From: AP-15 sp963698995
GTDB lineage: Bacteria; Pseudomonadota; Alphaproteobacteria; ATCC43930; CGMCC-115725
Length of the DNA: 64,000 bases
Direction: 5' to 3'
NCBI GenBank assembly: GCA_963698995.1
Contig: CAVOTD010000012.1
Span: 28,796 to 92,795 of the forward strand
In this document: one piece after another, positions 27,039 through 37,900 of the stretch
Layout of the letters: every line of letters begins with the position of its first letter
Numbering within the stretch: the first letter of the stretch is position 1
Notes under the pieces: model-generated
What the model saw: the letters and a program-made list of their open reading frames with translations, nothing else
Told to the model about the DNA's origin: nothing
Databases searched by the model: none
Made by a program: the position numbers and the translations under genes

Positions 27039-27227
27039 GACCAATTTTCACTGACCAATTTTCCTTAGCGACCACCTGCAGCTGTGCACCGAAGAGGGCC
27101 GGGAGCGAATCGGATCAGCCGGGTCGAGTTCCGGCAAATCTCCAGGCCATCCCATCGCGCCTCTGAGATCGTGGCGCGCGCGCCCCGGCAATGCGTTATT
27201 AATGGGGCGGAAGAGCAGGGGTAGGCG

Positions 27228-29078
27228 ATGGCATCGAAGCAACGCATCGAGGATTATGCACTGATTGGCGACTGCGCCACGGCTGCGCTGGTCGGGCGCA
27301 ACGGCTCTATCGATTGGCTCTGCTTGCCGCGCTTCGATGCCGCAGCATGTTTCGCCGCGCTTCTCGGCGAGCCCGAGCATGGCCGCTGGCTGATCGCGCC
27401 AGCCGATCCCGCCGCCCGGGTCCAGCGCCGTTACCGAGACGGCTCGCTAATTCTCGTCACCACCTTCGAGACGGCGAAAGGTGCGGTCGAACTGATCGAT
27501 TTTATCAGTCTAAGACACGGCTTCTCCGACGTCGTACGGATTGTCCGCGGATTGCGCGGCCGGGTTGCGATGTGCGTCGAGTTCATCCTGCGCTTTGATT
27601 ACGGCTCGATCGTGCCCTGGGTCGAGCGGCTTTCGGAAGGTGGGGTATCGGCGATCGGAGGGCCGGAGCGGGTGGTGCTCCGCACGCCGGTGCCGTTGCG
27701 CGGCGAGGATTTGAAGACGGTTGGCGAGTTCGCGGTCAGCGCCGGCGAAACAGTCCCGTTTGTGATGAGCTATGGCCCGTCCCATCTGCCGCGGTCGCAA
27801 CCGATCGATGCGGAACACGCCTTGCAGAGGGTCGAAGCAACTTGGCGCCGTTGGTCCTCGCGGTGCAGTCCCGCCGGTGTGTGGTCGGAAGACGTCAAGC
27901 ACTCACTGGTGGTGCTAAAAGGCCTGACCTATGCGGCGACTGGCGGCATTGTCGCGGCACCGACCACTTCGTTGCCCGAGCAGATTGGCGGCACCCGCAA
28001 TTGGGATTATCGCTACTGCTGGTTGCGCGACACCACCTTCACTCTGCTGGCGTTGATGAATGCCGGCTTCTATGACGAGGCGCGGGCGTGGCGCGACTGG
28101 TTGCTGCGTGCGGTGGCGGGGAGCGCGGACCAGCTGCAGATCATGTACGGGCTCGGCGGCGAGCGGCGGCTGACCGAGTGGGAGGCGGTCTGGCTTCCCG
28201 GATACGAAGGCTCGCGCCCGGTGCGCATCGGCAACGCTGCGGTCAACCAGACGCAGCTCGACGTTTATGGCGAGGTTCTCGACGCTCTCTATCACGCCCA
28301 TACCCACGGGCTGCCGACGGTGGATCGCGTGGTTGCCATTGGCCGAACCCTTCTCGGTCATCTGGCGCGGATCTGGCGTCTGCCTGACGAGGGCATTTGG
28401 GAAGTCCGCGGGCCGCCGCAGCACTTCACCCACTCAAAGGTAATGGCCTGGGTGGCGTTCGACCGGGCGGTCAAGATCCTCGAGCAACTCGGCAGGCAGG
28501 ACGCCGGCGAGGACGCGCTCGAAGGCTTGCGGCGGCTTCGCGACGACATCCACAAGGATGTCTGCCACCATGCCTTCGATCCCGCGCTTGGCAGTTTTGT
28601 TCAGGCTTACGGGTCAAAGGCGCTCGATGCGAGCCTATTATTGTTGCCGCTGGTCGGCTTCCTGCCGCCGACCGACCCGCGCATCATCGGCACCGTCGCG
28701 GCGATCGAGCGGCGCCTCGTCGTCGACGGGTTCGTCATGCGCTATGACACCGGAGAGGTGCTCGACGGGCTTCCCCCGGGAGAAGGAGCCTTTCTGGCCT
28801 GCAGTTTTTGGCTTGCCGACAATTTCATCCTGCAAGGGCGCATCGACGAAGCTCGCGCGCTATTTGAACGCCTCCTGTCGCTGCGCAATGATGTCGGTCT
28901 CCTGGCGGAAGAGTTTGACCCGGTTTCGTCGCGTCAGGTCGGGAACTTTCCGCAGGCGTTCTCACATGTCGCCTTGGTCAATACGGCGTTCAATTTGACC
29001 CGCGCGCAAGGCCCGGCCGAGCAGCGCGCCACGAGCGGGCGCCGACGGGCGCATGCGGCCTCGGGCATAGCGACTTAG
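27228..29078 (+). CDS. Glycoside hydrolase family 15 protein (glucoamylase/trehalase type)
   Basis: A 616-residue enzyme with the N-terminal beta-sandwich and (alpha/alpha)6 barrel of GH15. It begins RIEDYALIGDCATAALVGRN with GSIDWLCLPRFD, the family start. Barrel motifs are GTRNWDYRYCWLRDTTFTL and then GIWEVRGPPQHFTHSKVMAW, which carries a catalytic Glu. PPGEGAFLACSFWLADN, with the second acidic region, follows. The GEGAFL form is common in bacterial GH15 trehalases and glucoamylases, so the substrate may be trehalose or an alpha-glucan. There is no signal peptide, so it acts in the cytoplasm. Its stop overlaps the stop of the convergent esterase gene. Confidence 0.88.
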   Translation: MASKQRIEDYALIGDCATAALVGRNGSIDWLCLPRFDAAACFAALLGEPEHGRWLIAPADPAARVQRRYRDGSLILVTTFETAKGAVELIDFISLRHGFSDVVRIVRGLRGRVAMCVEFILRFDYGSIVPWVERLSEGGVSAIGGPERVVLRTPVPLRGEDLKTVGEFAVSAGETVPFVMSYGPSHLPRSQPIDAEHALQRVEATWRRWSSRCSPAGVWSEDVKHSLVVLKGLTYAATGGIVAAPTTSLPEQIGGTRNWDYRYCWLRDTTFTLLALMNAGFYDEARAWRDWLLRAVAGSADQLQIMYGLGGERRLTEWEAVWLPGYEGSRPVRIGNAAVNQTQLDVYGEVLDALYHAHTHGLPTVDRVVAIGRTLLGHLARIWRLPDEGIWEVRGPPQHFTHSKVMAWVAFDRAVKILEQLGRQDAGEDALEGLRRLRDDIHKDVCHHAFDPALGSFVQAYGSKALDASLLLLPLVGFLPPTDPRIIGTVAAIERRLVVDGFVMRYDTGEVLDGLPPGEGAFLACSFWLADNFILQGRIDEARALFERLLSLRNDVGLLAEEFDPVSSRQVGNFPQAFSHVALVNTAFNLTRAQGPAEQRATSGRRRAHAASGIAT

Positions 29079-30034
29079 AGGGTCGTACCAAACGCCTCGC
29101 GCAATGCCGCAGCACACTCCCCCACAGCTCGCCGCGCGGTGGCGATCAAGCGGCCGTAGCGGATAAAGCCGTGGTTCAGGCCCTCGTAGATAGTCAGCTT
29201 CGACGGCACGCCAGCTTCCTTGAGGCGTGCGGCGAGACGGTTGCTGTCGTCGAGCAGCGGGTCGAGGCTGCCGATGATCAGATGTGCCGGCGGCAGGCCG
29301 GTCAGATCGGCGAGAAGCGGTGCGGCGCGCCAGTCGCTCTGTTGCTCGGGCCGTTCGAGGTAGGTTTCCCAGATCCAGCGCATCTGAGTCTGCGACAGGC
29401 CGGCGCCGCGGCCGAAGCGCTGCCAGGACTGGCTCTCGCTGTCGGTCGAATAGACCCCGTAGATCAGCAACTGAAAACCGAGCGCGCCGTCGCCGGCATC
29501 GCGCAGCGCGAGAGCCGCGGCCAGTGCCAGGTTGGCGCCGGCAGAATCGCCGCCGACGGCGAGCCGCTTCGGATCGATGCCGAGGCCCGCGCCCTCGCGC
29601 GCGGCAAGCCGGATCACTGCGACCGTCTCGTCGAACGCCACCGGAAAGCGGTGCTCCGGCGACAGGCGGTAATCGACCGATAACGCCGCCACGCCACTCT
29701 GGCGAACCAGATCGCGCAGCATCGCATCCCAGCTCGGAATGCTGCCCTGCATGAAGCCGCCGCCATGGGCATAGACCAGCAACGGCGGCCGCTCGGCATG
29801 ATCCGGCAGATAGAGCCGGCACGGCACCTGGCCATGTGGACCCGGCAGGCTCAGATCCTGCTCACGCTCGAGCGGGACGGAGCCTTCGCCGAGAAAGGCC
29901 CCGATACGGTCGACTGCGGCGCGTACATCCGAAAGCGGCGCCTGGGTGCGGTCCGGCGCGACGAGGCCTTTGCTCTGCAGCAGTTGGCCGGCGGCGACGA
30001 GCTCGGGATCGATCCACGATGTCGTATCACTCAT
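29075..30034 (-). CDS. Alpha/beta hydrolase, hormone-sensitive-lipase (HSL) family esterase
   Basis: Serine esterase of 319 residues. The oxyanion motif is YAHGGGFMQGSIPSWD, the nucleophile elbow is VGGDSAGANLALAAAL, and the acid and base are near IIGSLDPLLDD and GLNHGFIRYG. These are the HSL (family IV) signatures. The start at 30034 lies just downstream of the luciferase-like monooxygenase gene on the same strand. The esterase, monooxygenase and alpha/beta hydrolase thus form a leftward three-gene catabolic unit. The substrate is unknown. Confidence 0.9.
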   Translation of the reverse strand: MSDTTSWIDPELVAAGQLLQSKGLVAPDRTQAPLSDVRAAVDRIGAFLGEGSVPLEREQDLSLPGPHGQVPCRLYLPDHAERPPLLVYAHGGGFMQGSIPSWDAMLRDLVRQSGVAALSVDYRLSPEHRFPVAFDETVAVIRLAAREGAGLGIDPKRLAVGGDSAGANLALAAALALRDAGDGALGFQLLIYGVYSTDSESQSWQRFGRGAGLSQTQMRWIWETYLERPEQQSDWRAAPLLADLTGLPPAHLIIGSLDPLLDDSNRLAARLKEAGVPSKLTIYEGLNHGFIRYGRLIATARRAVGECAAALREAFGTTL

Positions 30035-30051
30035 TCCGTACCTCCATCGAG

Positions 30052-31263
30052 CTATTCCGCGGCCTGCGCCGGCTCGGCGGCGGCTGTGACTGTCGCCGCC
30101 GGTAGACGCGGCAGGACCTCCTTGGCCATCAGGCGGATGCCTTTCTCCGCCTCCCGGTGGTCGAGGAAACCTGACCGGCCGATAAAGATGAAGTGAGCGA
30201 ACCCGCCAACCTTGTCGTAGATGTCCATGATCTGCTTGTAGACGGTGTCCGGGTTGCCGGCACAGAGGATGCCGCGGGCGATCGCTTGCTCGGCGGTGAT
30301 CCCGATCAGACTGTCGGCCGGGCGCCGCGCCGACTGCGAGCCGGGACGCGGGGCCGTCCGATAGTTCTGCGCGGCGGCCTCGGGCGGCATCCGCCCCGGC
30401 AGCAATTTCGACATTTGCGGCGATTGCTTGAGGCTGGTGTTGAGGAACCAAAGGAGCTTGCTGCCGACCTGCACGCCCTCCTCGTCGGTATCGCCGACAT
30501 AGGCGAGCGCCGCGTAGGCGAAGCGGTCGGTACCGGGCGCCGGCAGCCCGGCCTCGCGTCGCGCGTCGCGGTAGGCATCGAAAGCGCGTTTGCTGGCCTC
30601 CGGGCCGCGCAGCACGAGGGCATTGACCATGCCCCGCCGGCCGAGTTCGGCCGAGGTCTCGGGATCGCCGGTCGCCGCCCACATCGGCGGATGCGGGCGT
30701 TGATAGACCGGCGGCCAGATGTTGACGTGCCGATGGGTGAAATGCTTGCCCTCCCAGCTGAACGGGCCGTCGTGGGACGTCAGGGTCTTCTGAATGAGGT
30801 CGATCGCTTCCCAGAACCGGTCGACATAGCCGACCGGGTTGGCGTTGCCCGAGACCATCTCGCTGTCGCCCGATTTGACGAAGCCGATCTCGAGCCGGCC
30901 GCGCGAGATTACGTCGGCGGTCGCGTATTCCTCGGCGATCCGCACCGGATCCGGGCGGATCGTGATCAGTGTGCCGAGGCTCAGGATGCGGACCTTTTTG
31001 GTCTGCCGGGCGAGGATGCCGAGGACCATCGGGCTCGCGCCGTAGAGGCTGTTGATCCCGGAATGGTGCTCGATCGAGACTACATTGACCCCGAGCTCGT
31101 CGCACAGCAGGTGCTCGTCGAGACATTCCTCGAACAAGTCGGCGGCGATCTTCGGGTCGCAATGCTTGTTCGGCAAGCTGGCGCGCACCGAGTTGGCGCG
31201 ATCGAGCACCTCCTGCGGAACAAAAGGATAGACGTTCTCGCAATGATACCAGGCCTGCATCAT
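30052..31263 (-). CDS. Luciferase-like flavin-dependent monooxygenase
   Basis: TIM-barrel LLM-family oxygenase of about 403 residues using reduced FMN (or F420). It starts MMQAWYHCENVYPFVPQEVL. Motifs are LLCDELGVNVVSIEHHSG, VRILSLGTLITIRPDPVRIA, the family SRGRLEIGFVKSG block, and PPMWAATGDPETSAELGRRG. A substrate-loop region and a C-terminal Ala-rich tail follow. The start ATG overlaps the upstream hydrolase stop (ATGA). The partner flavin reductase is not in the window. Neighbouring esterase and hydrolase genes suggest breakdown of an ester- or ketone-containing compound by Baeyer-Villiger-type or hydroxylation chemistry. Confidence 0.88.
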   Translation of the reverse strand: MMQAWYHCENVYPFVPQEVLDRANSVRASLPNKHCDPKIAADLFEECLDEHLLCDELGVNVVSIEHHSGINSLYGASPMVLGILARQTKKVRILSLGTLITIRPDPVRIAEEYATADVISRGRLEIGFVKSGDSEMVSGNANPVGYVDRFWEAIDLIQKTLTSHDGPFSWEGKHFTHRHVNIWPPVYQRPHPPMWAATGDPETSAELGRRGMVNALVLRGPEASKRAFDAYRDARREAGLPAPGTDRFAYAALAYVGDTDEEGVQVGSKLLWFLNTSLKQSPQMSKLLPGRMPPEAAAQNYRTAPRPGSQSARRPADSLIGITAEQAIARGILCAGNPDTVYKQIMDIYDKVGGFAHFIFIGRSGFLDHREAEKGIRLMAKEVLPRLPAATVTAAAEPAQAAE

Positions 31264-32039
31264 GTGACTCCCAAAAACGCGGCGACCTGCTCGACGAAGG
31301 CCTCGGGCTGCTCGATCTCCGGATGGTGCCCGGCGCGTTCGATCAGCTCGAACCGCGAGCCCGGAATCAGCCGGCTGTAGGCGCGGCCGTAATCCGGCAT
31401 GACGACGCGATCGCTCTCGCCCCAAAGTACCAAGGTCGGTACCTTGATCCGAGCGAGCCATCGCGGCAGCGGCGGATTGTACATATACGGGTGCCAGGCA
31501 TAGAGGCAGAGCGCCTCGCGGTTGCGGGCGTAGACAACCAGCGCCTCGTCCGACATCGCGTTGAAATCCGGTGCAAACCTGTCAGGGTCATGCCAGCTGC
31601 GCCGCCGCACCTCGTCGGGCGATTTGTTGAAGACGTCGAGGATGTCGGGGGTCTCGCGGTCGCTGATCTTGATGCCGACCGGATCGACGAGCACGAGCTT
31701 GTCTAGCCGATGGCTGCACGCAACAGCGACCTCGGCCGCCAGCCAGCCGCCGAACGAAAACCCGAGCAAGGTCACTTTGTCGCCGGGTAGCATTTCCAGA
31801 ACCTCGAGATAGAGGTGCACGAGGTCGTAGACCGTGTCGAAATCCCTCGGCCGCGGCGAATTTCCAAAACCGGGGCTGGAGGGCGCGATGATCTCCGCGT
31901 TCCGGCCGAGAATTTCGAGAAAGCGCGCGTCGGGATCGACCGTCTGGAAGCCGTGCAGCAACAAGATTTGGCGACCCGCGCCACGGCGCACGGCTTCCAT
32001 CTCTATTCCACCAACCGTAAGCCGCTCGCCACCCGCCAT
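31260..32039 (-). CDS. Alpha/beta hydrolase (MhpC/BphD-like)
   Basis: Hydrolase of 259 residues. The oxyanion segment is ILLLHGFQTVDPDARF, the nucleophile elbow is LLGFSFGGWLAAEVA, the acid is in LVLWGESDRVVMPDYG, and the catalytic His is in ERAGHHPEIEQPEAFV. This matches MhpC/BphD-type C-C or ester hydrolases. It is the first gene of the leftward unit and overlaps the monooxygenase gene by four bases. The amidase gene diverges from about 112 bases away, so the intergenic piece at 32040-32151 likely holds both promoters. Confidence 0.88.
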   Translation of the reverse strand: MAGGERLTVGGIEMEAVRRGAGRQILLLHGFQTVDPDARFLEILGRNAEIIAPSSPGFGNSPRPRDFDTVYDLVHLYLEVLEMLPGDKVTLLGFSFGGWLAAEVAVACSHRLDKLVLVDPVGIKISDRETPDILDVFNKSPDEVRRRSWHDPDRFAPDFNAMSDEALVVYARNREALCLYAWHPYMYNPPLPRWLARIKVPTLVLWGESDRVVMPDYGRAYSRLIPGSRFELIERAGHHPEIEQPEAFVEQVAAFLGVT

Positions 32040-32151
32040 CGCATCTTCCTTCGGCCGAGCCGTGGACAGATGTATAGCCTTGAACCGCTGCGAGCCAACA
32101 CCCCCTTAAGCCGTTATTGTGGGCAGGAGGCGAAGGAAGCGAGAGGGTGGG

Positions 32152-33384
32152 ATGCGGAACCTGCAGGTCAACGGCGAGCGGCTGTGGGCGAGCCTGATGG
32201 AGTTGGCGCAGATCGGCGCGACCCCGAAGGGCGGGGTGTGCCGGCTCGCCGCCAGCGACCTCGACGGCGAGGCGCGCCGACTGTTCATCCGCTGGTGCGA
32301 GGAGGCCGGCTGCACCGTCCGGGTCGACAAGATCGGCAACATCTTCGCGCGCCGGCCCGGCCGCAACCCCGCCTTGCCGCCGATCATGACCGGCAGCCAT
32401 CTCGATACCCAGCCGACCGGCGGCAAGTTCGACGGCGCCTATGGCGTCATGGCCGGGCTCGAACTGGTGCGCACCCTCAACGATCTCGGCTATCGCACCG
32501 AGGCGCCGATCGAGATCGTCGCCTGGACCAACGAGGAAGGCTCGCGTTTCTCGCCGGCGATGGTCGGCTCTGGGGTGTTCGCCGGTGTCTTCGAGCTCGA
32601 CGAGGGTCTGGCGCGGCCCGACAACGTCACCGGCGTCACGCTCGGCGCCGAACTCGAGCGGATCGGCTTTGCCGGTCCAGAGCCGGCTGGCGGCCTCCCG
32701 GTCGGCGCCTATTTCGAGGCGCATATCGAGCAGGGGCCGATCCTCGAAGCGGCGCAAAAACCGATCGGCGTCGTGACCGGCGCGCAGGGGCAGCGCTGGT
32801 ACGAGATCACCGTCATCGGGCAGGAGGCGCATGCCGGGCCGACGCCGATGCCGCGCCGGCGCGACGCGCTGGTCGGCGCCGCCCGGATGATCGACGCAGT
32901 CAACCGGATCGGCCATGCGCATGCGCCCTACGCTTGCGCCACGGTCGGCTTTGTCCAGGTCAGCCCCAATTCGCGCAATACGATCCCCGGCCGGGTGTTC
33001 TTCACGGTCGATTTCCGCCATCCCGACGACGCGGTGCTGAGCGCCATGGACGGCGAGTTGCGGGAGGCCTGCACCGCGGTCGCGGGCGCGATCGGCCTAG
33101 AAGTCGAGGTCAAGGAATTCTGGTATTTCCCGCCGACCCTGTTCGACCCCGACCTCTTCGCTGCGGTGCGCGCCGCCGCTGCGGCGCAAGGCTACGCGCA
33201 TCAGGACATTGTCAGCGGCGCCGGCCACGATGCCGTCTACATGTCGCGCGTGGCACCCGACGCGATGGTCTTTGTGCCCTGCGTCGGCGGCATCAGCCAC
33301 AACGAGATCGAGGACGCCAAGCCCGAGGATCTGACCGCCGGGTGCAATGTGCTGCTCAATGCGGTGCTGCTGCGCGCCGGTTGA
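32152..33384 (+). CDS. Zn-dependent hydantoinase/carbamoylase family amidase
   Basis: M20-type binuclear metal amidase that removes a carbamoyl (or similar) group from N-carbamoyl amino acids; homologues include beta-ureidopropionase, N-carbamoyl-L-amino-acid hydrolase and allantoate amidohydrolase. Metal ligands are visible in MTGSHLDTQPTGGKFDGAYG (His, Asp), WTNEEGSRF (Glu-Glu) and YFEAHIEQGPILE (His), with the C-terminal His in GGISHNEIED. The dimerisation domain has TVIGQEAHAGPTPM. Length of 410 residues is typical. The ATG at 32152 follows a GAGAGGG stretch. A GTG at 32119 is possible. Confidence 0.9.
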   Translation: MRNLQVNGERLWASLMELAQIGATPKGGVCRLAASDLDGEARRLFIRWCEEAGCTVRVDKIGNIFARRPGRNPALPPIMTGSHLDTQPTGGKFDGAYGVMAGLELVRTLNDLGYRTEAPIEIVAWTNEEGSRFSPAMVGSGVFAGVFELDEGLARPDNVTGVTLGAELERIGFAGPEPAGGLPVGAYFEAHIEQGPILEAAQKPIGVVTGAQGQRWYEITVIGQEAHAGPTPMPRRRDALVGAARMIDAVNRIGHAHAPYACATVGFVQVSPNSRNTIPGRVFFTVDFRHPDDAVLSAMDGELREACTAVAGAIGLEVEVKEFWYFPPTLFDPDLFAAVRAAAAAQGYAHQDIVSGAGHDAVYMSRVAPDAMVFVPCVGGISHNEIEDAKPEDLTAGCNVLLNAVLLRAG

Positions 33385-33408
33385 GCGGAGCGGAGACCGG
33401 CGGCAAGA

Positions 33409-34612
33409 TTACGGCAGCGATCCGACTCGGGCCATGTGGGTCGCGACAAGGTCGTGCACAAAACCGACAAAGACATCCCCGAAGATCCCGTTATGGCCGT
33501 CGACGACTTCCGGGGTGGCGCTGACCACCCAGAATGGGTTGTCGGCCGGGAATGTCGGGAGGCGCTTCAACAGCGCGCCTCGCGATGACGACACCTCCGG
33601 TTGACCACCTGAGGTGATCAGGTTGGCAGGTCGGGCGCTCTTGCTCGGTGGCGAATGCGCTGGAGCGAGGCGGGTTGCCGCACTTCGGGCGCCGACAGTT
33701 CGTGTGTTCGCATCCAGCCGAGATGCCCCATCGTGTGCAACAGGGCCTGTCGCTGATCCCATCCCCGCGTCGACTCGCCGATTGTGCCCAAGCTCGCGCC
33801 GAGCGGGAACGACATATCTCGTCGCGTAGTCGTTCGACGCAGTCACACAGACGAATACCGGCGGTTGGTTCGGGACAAAGCCGTGATTGTCCTTGATCTG
33901 TTCGAAGACGGGCAGGTATCGCGCAGCTTCGAAGGCGGGATTTACCAGCAGCACCAGATTGGCGAAGGACGGCACGATGCTGCCCTGCTTCGTTGCGGCT
34001 GCTTCGATCAGCGATTGCGCCACCGCCGAGTAGACGATCAGACCGCCAAAGCTGTGCCCGACAATGACGAGCACAGGCTCGTTGGGCTTTCCGAGCTGAT
34101 CATTGCGGAATTCTCGCAACTTCCGAACAGTTCCCGCACCGAGCCCAACGCGACGCGCAATGCCGCCTCTTTTCGGGTCCAAAAAGTCGCGTAATCCACC
34201 GGCAGGAAATCCGGGCCATACCAGGAGAGGCCGCGCCAGGCGACGAAGACCCCGAACACCGGCCGGCCCGCGGCATCGAGCGAGGTTTGCGTCAATAATT
34301 CGCGAAACGATTCGAGATTGCTGTCGTCGCTGCGACCGTTATGCCGCCAGCCATGAACGAACACGACAGGACGACCGCTCCCTGGCCGGCGAGCGGTGCG
34401 AGCGCCGCTTCGAGCGCATGCATTTGTCGCCGGTCGTAGCAGACGCCCTGATCGTCGAATTCGACGATCGCTAGGGTATAACCTTGCTCCCTGAAGACCG
34501 CTCCGTTCGGGTCCTGATGAGGTTTGTTCGGAATGAGGCCGAAGGGTCACCGCTGCTTGTCGGCTGATCTCGCTGGAGCTTCCGGATTGCTGGAAAACGC
34601 CTGTGCGACCAT
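33409..34612 (-). pseudogene. Alpha/beta-hydrolase (HSFGG-type), multiply broken
   Basis: The start at 34612 has GGGAGG eight bases upstream. Conserved blocks are scattered over the three frames: FREQGYTLAIVEFDDQG, VFVHGWRHN, FGVFVAWRGLSWYG, VLVIVGHSFGGLIVYSAVAQ (serine elbow) and PNQPPVFVCVTASNDYAT. The end reads VVDGHNGIFGDVFVGFVHD. At least four frame changes occur (near 34370, 34125, 33820 and 33650), and an in-frame TGA occurs at 34547-34549. This density exceeds the rest of the window, so true decay is possible. The family is an uncharacterised proteobacterial esterase/lipase group. Confidence 0.65.
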
Positions 34613-34920
34613 TGGCAATCCTCCCGTCGCAGCTGCCAACGGCGCAGCAGCTCGGAACCTTTGCATAGCACGACCGAGGCGCGCGTGGTGTGAGCGGGTT
34701 CACAGACGTCTTCACAACTGGCGCCGTCTTTCTCGTCGCGCTCGGGTCGGACTTTATCGAAAGCCTGTTCGACCCAATTTATGTCTGTGTCGACCGCGCC
34801 CGGATGGCGCAGATCTGTCGCGGCGAATTGTCTTAGCGCTTTCGGAGTTGCTCGTCGCTTAACTACAATTTAAGGCGCACGGAATTCCGCTGTCCCTGGC
34901 CGCTGGATGCCTGACCCCTG
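34613..34920. other. Intergenic region between hydrolase and large flavoprotein
   Basis: About 308 bases separate two divergent genes. It should hold both promoters. A 49-codon open frame (GTG 34690 to 34836), starting VSGFTDVFTTGAVFLVALGS, is present without a ribosome-binding site and was not accepted. No repeat or terminator was recognised. Confidence 0.35.
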
Positions 34921-37900
34921 ATGACCGACCTCGTCCTCGAGCACGGGCTTTGCTTTGCCGATCTCTATGACCGCGAGGGCGTTGTTCGTGTCGATCGGGC
35001 ATTTGTCGCCCATTTGGCCGAGACCGATGTCGGTTTGCACGATCGCCTGATGACGGCCCGGCGCGATCCGGATGCGATCGAGCATCTCGAGGAATCGAAC
35101 CTCGTTGTCGATCTCGCGCCCCATCTCGAGGATTTTATCGGCGAGTTGTTCGGGATCGAAGCAGAGGTTCGTACCTTACAGGCCGCCCATCACGAGCTCG
35201 CCTCGCTCTATTCGGTCAAGCGCCTCTTCGTACAGCGCCGCGCCGTCAAAGGCATCAAGGAAGCCGACGCCGTGGCAATCGATGGGACCGCGCTTGCCGA
35301 CACGCTCGATCGGCTGATCGGCGAGCCATCGGATGCCGACAGCACGATTGCATCGTGGGAGCGGAGATACGCCGAGCATGTGGCCGAGTGGCTCGAGGAC
35401 GAGGCAAGCAATCAAGGCCCGCTCGATACCGCGCAGCGCTATGCAGCCTGGGCGGTCTTGTCGCCCGAAGGCCGCCACAAACACCGGCGTGGCGTGTTGT
35501 TCAAAGTTCCGCACCGGCTCGACATGCATCATCTGGTGCCGGTCGAGACGATCGAGCGCGACGGCGTTGCGATGCTGCGGCTGCCCGAGGATGATTGGCG
35601 GCGCCGCGAGGGATTTGCGCTGACCGATCGCGGCACCGACCTGACCGGCGCCCTCGACCAGGCGAATTATTGCATCTGGTGCCACAACCAGGGCAAGGAC
35701 AGCTGCTCCCGGGGGCTGAAGGAGAAAGACGGCGCCTTCAAGAAAACCGTCTTCGGCGTCACCCTCGCCGGCTGCCCGCTCGAGGAAAAGATTTCCGAGA
35801 TGAATTTGGTCAAGGCCCGCGGCAACAGCCTCGGCGCCCTTGCCATTGTCGCCGTCGACAACCCGATCTGCGCCGCGACCGGGCACCGCATCTGCAACGA
35901 CTGCATGAAGGCCTGCATCTACCAGCGGCAGGACCCGGTCGATATCCCGCAGGTCGAAACCCGCACCCTGAAGGACGTGCTGGGGCTGCCCTGGGGTTTC
36001 GAGATCTATTCGCTGTTGACGCGGTGGAACCCGCTCAATCTGCGGCGGCCGCTGCCGCGGCCGGCAACCGGCTCCAAGGTGCTCGTCGTCGGCCTCGGGC
36101 CGGCAGGCTTTACGCTGGCGCATCATCTGCTGAACGACGGCCATTTCGTCGCCGCGATCGACGGGCTCAAACTCGAGCCGTTGCCCGCCGAGATCTGCGG
36201 TGTCGCGCAGGACGGCGCGCGCCGCCCGTTCGCCCCGATCCGCGACGTCGCGAGCCTCGTAGAGGGGCTCGACGACCGGGTCATGGCGGGGTTTGGCGGG
36301 GTCGCCGAATACGGCATCACCGTGCGCTGGGACAAGAATTTCCTGAAGATCGTGCGCCTCCTGCTCGAACGGCGCGCCGGCTTTGCGATGTATGGCGGCA
36401 TTCGCTTTGGCGGGACGATCACGATCGACAGCGCTTTCGATCTCGGCTTCGACCACGTGGCGCTGTGCGCCGGCGCCGGCCGCCCGACCGTGATCCCGAT
36501 GAAGAACGGCCTGGCGCCGGGGGTGCGGCAGGCCTCGGATTTTCTGATGGCGTTGCAGCTGACCGGCGCCGCCAAGACCGAAAGCATCGCCAATCTGACC
36601 GTGCGCTTGCCGGTCGTCGTGATCGGCGGCGGCCTGACGGCGATCGACACGGCGACCGAGTCGCTCGGCCTATTACCCGGTCCAGGTCGAGAAATTCCTG
36701 TCGCGCTACGAAACCCTCGTCGCCGAGCGCGGCGAGGAGGCGGTGCGCGCCGAGTGGAATGCGGCGGAGCGTGAGGTTGCCGCCGAGTTCGTCGCCCACG
36801 GCCGGGCGATCCGCGCCGAGCGCGAGATGGCGCGGCGCGAAGCCCGTGCGCCGCGACTGGTGCAGCTGCTCGACAGCTGGGGCGGGGTGACGATCGCCTA
36901 TCGCCGGCGTCTGATCAACTCGCCGAGCTACACCCTCAATCACGAGGAGGTGGCGAAGGCGATGGAGGAAGGCATCCGCTTTGCCGAACTCCTGACCCCG
37001 GTCGAGGTCGAGGTCGACGTCTTCGGCCAGGCCGCGGCATTACGCCTGACCCGCCATCGCGCGCCGGAGGTTGGCGGGCATCGGCCCGAGCCCGATCAGG
37101 GGCCGGGCGAGGAGGTCGTGCTGCCGGCCCGCACGATCCTGGTCGCGGCGGGAACCCAGCCGAACACCGTTCTCGGCCGCGAAGATCCCGCAAACGTCGT
37201 CCTCGACGGGCGCTATTTCCGCGCGCTCGACGAGGAGGGAAACCCGGCAACGCCCGAGCGGGTGGCGAAACCTTCGGCGGTGCGGGTATTGATGAGCTTG
37301 CGTCCCGACGGGCGCGCCGTCAGCTTTTTCGGCGACCTCCATCCGAGCTTTTCGGGCAATGTCGTCAAGGCGATGGGCGGCGCCACCCTGGGCTACCCGG
37401 TGGTCAGCCGCATGCTGGCGCGGTTGGCACCCTCGGCGCCTTCGCCGGCCGAGCTGATGGCGCGGCTCGACGACGAGCTGCGCGCTCGGGTTCACGAAGT
37501 CGTCAGGCTGACGCCGAACATCGTCGAGGTTGTGGTGCGCGCGCCAATGGCGGCGCGCGCCTTCCACCCGGGCCAGTTTTATCGGCTGCAGAATTACGAG
37601 AGCTTCGCGCCGCGGGTCGATGGGACGACCTTGGCGATGGAAGGGCTGGCCTTGACCGGCGCCTGGCTCGACAAAGGGGCCGGTCTGCTGTCGACGATCG
37701 TGCTCGAAATGGGCGGCTCCTCCGACCTCTGCGCCCTTTTAAAGCCGGGCGAGCCGGTGATCCTGATGGGGCCGACCGGAACGCCGACCGAGACGCCGGC
37801 CGGCGAGACCGTCTTGCTGGTCGGCGGCGGGCTCGGCAATGCGGTCCTGTTCTCGATCGGCGCGGCGCTCCGAGCGTGCGGCTCGCGGGTGCTCTACATT

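Noticed and set aside
34547..34549. In-frame TGA in the hydrolase as selenocysteine
   Set aside because: No SECIS-like hairpin was seen, the position is in an unconserved N-terminal stretch, and the gene has several other breaks.
34690..34836. 49-codon open frame starting with GTG
   Set aside because: No ribosome-binding site, no family, and it sits in the divergent promoter region.
35176..36456. Long antisense open frame (426 codons) opposite the flavoprotein gene
   Set aside because: High-GC codon bias leaves long open frames on the other strand; it has no recognisable domain, while the sense frame is full of conserved motifs.
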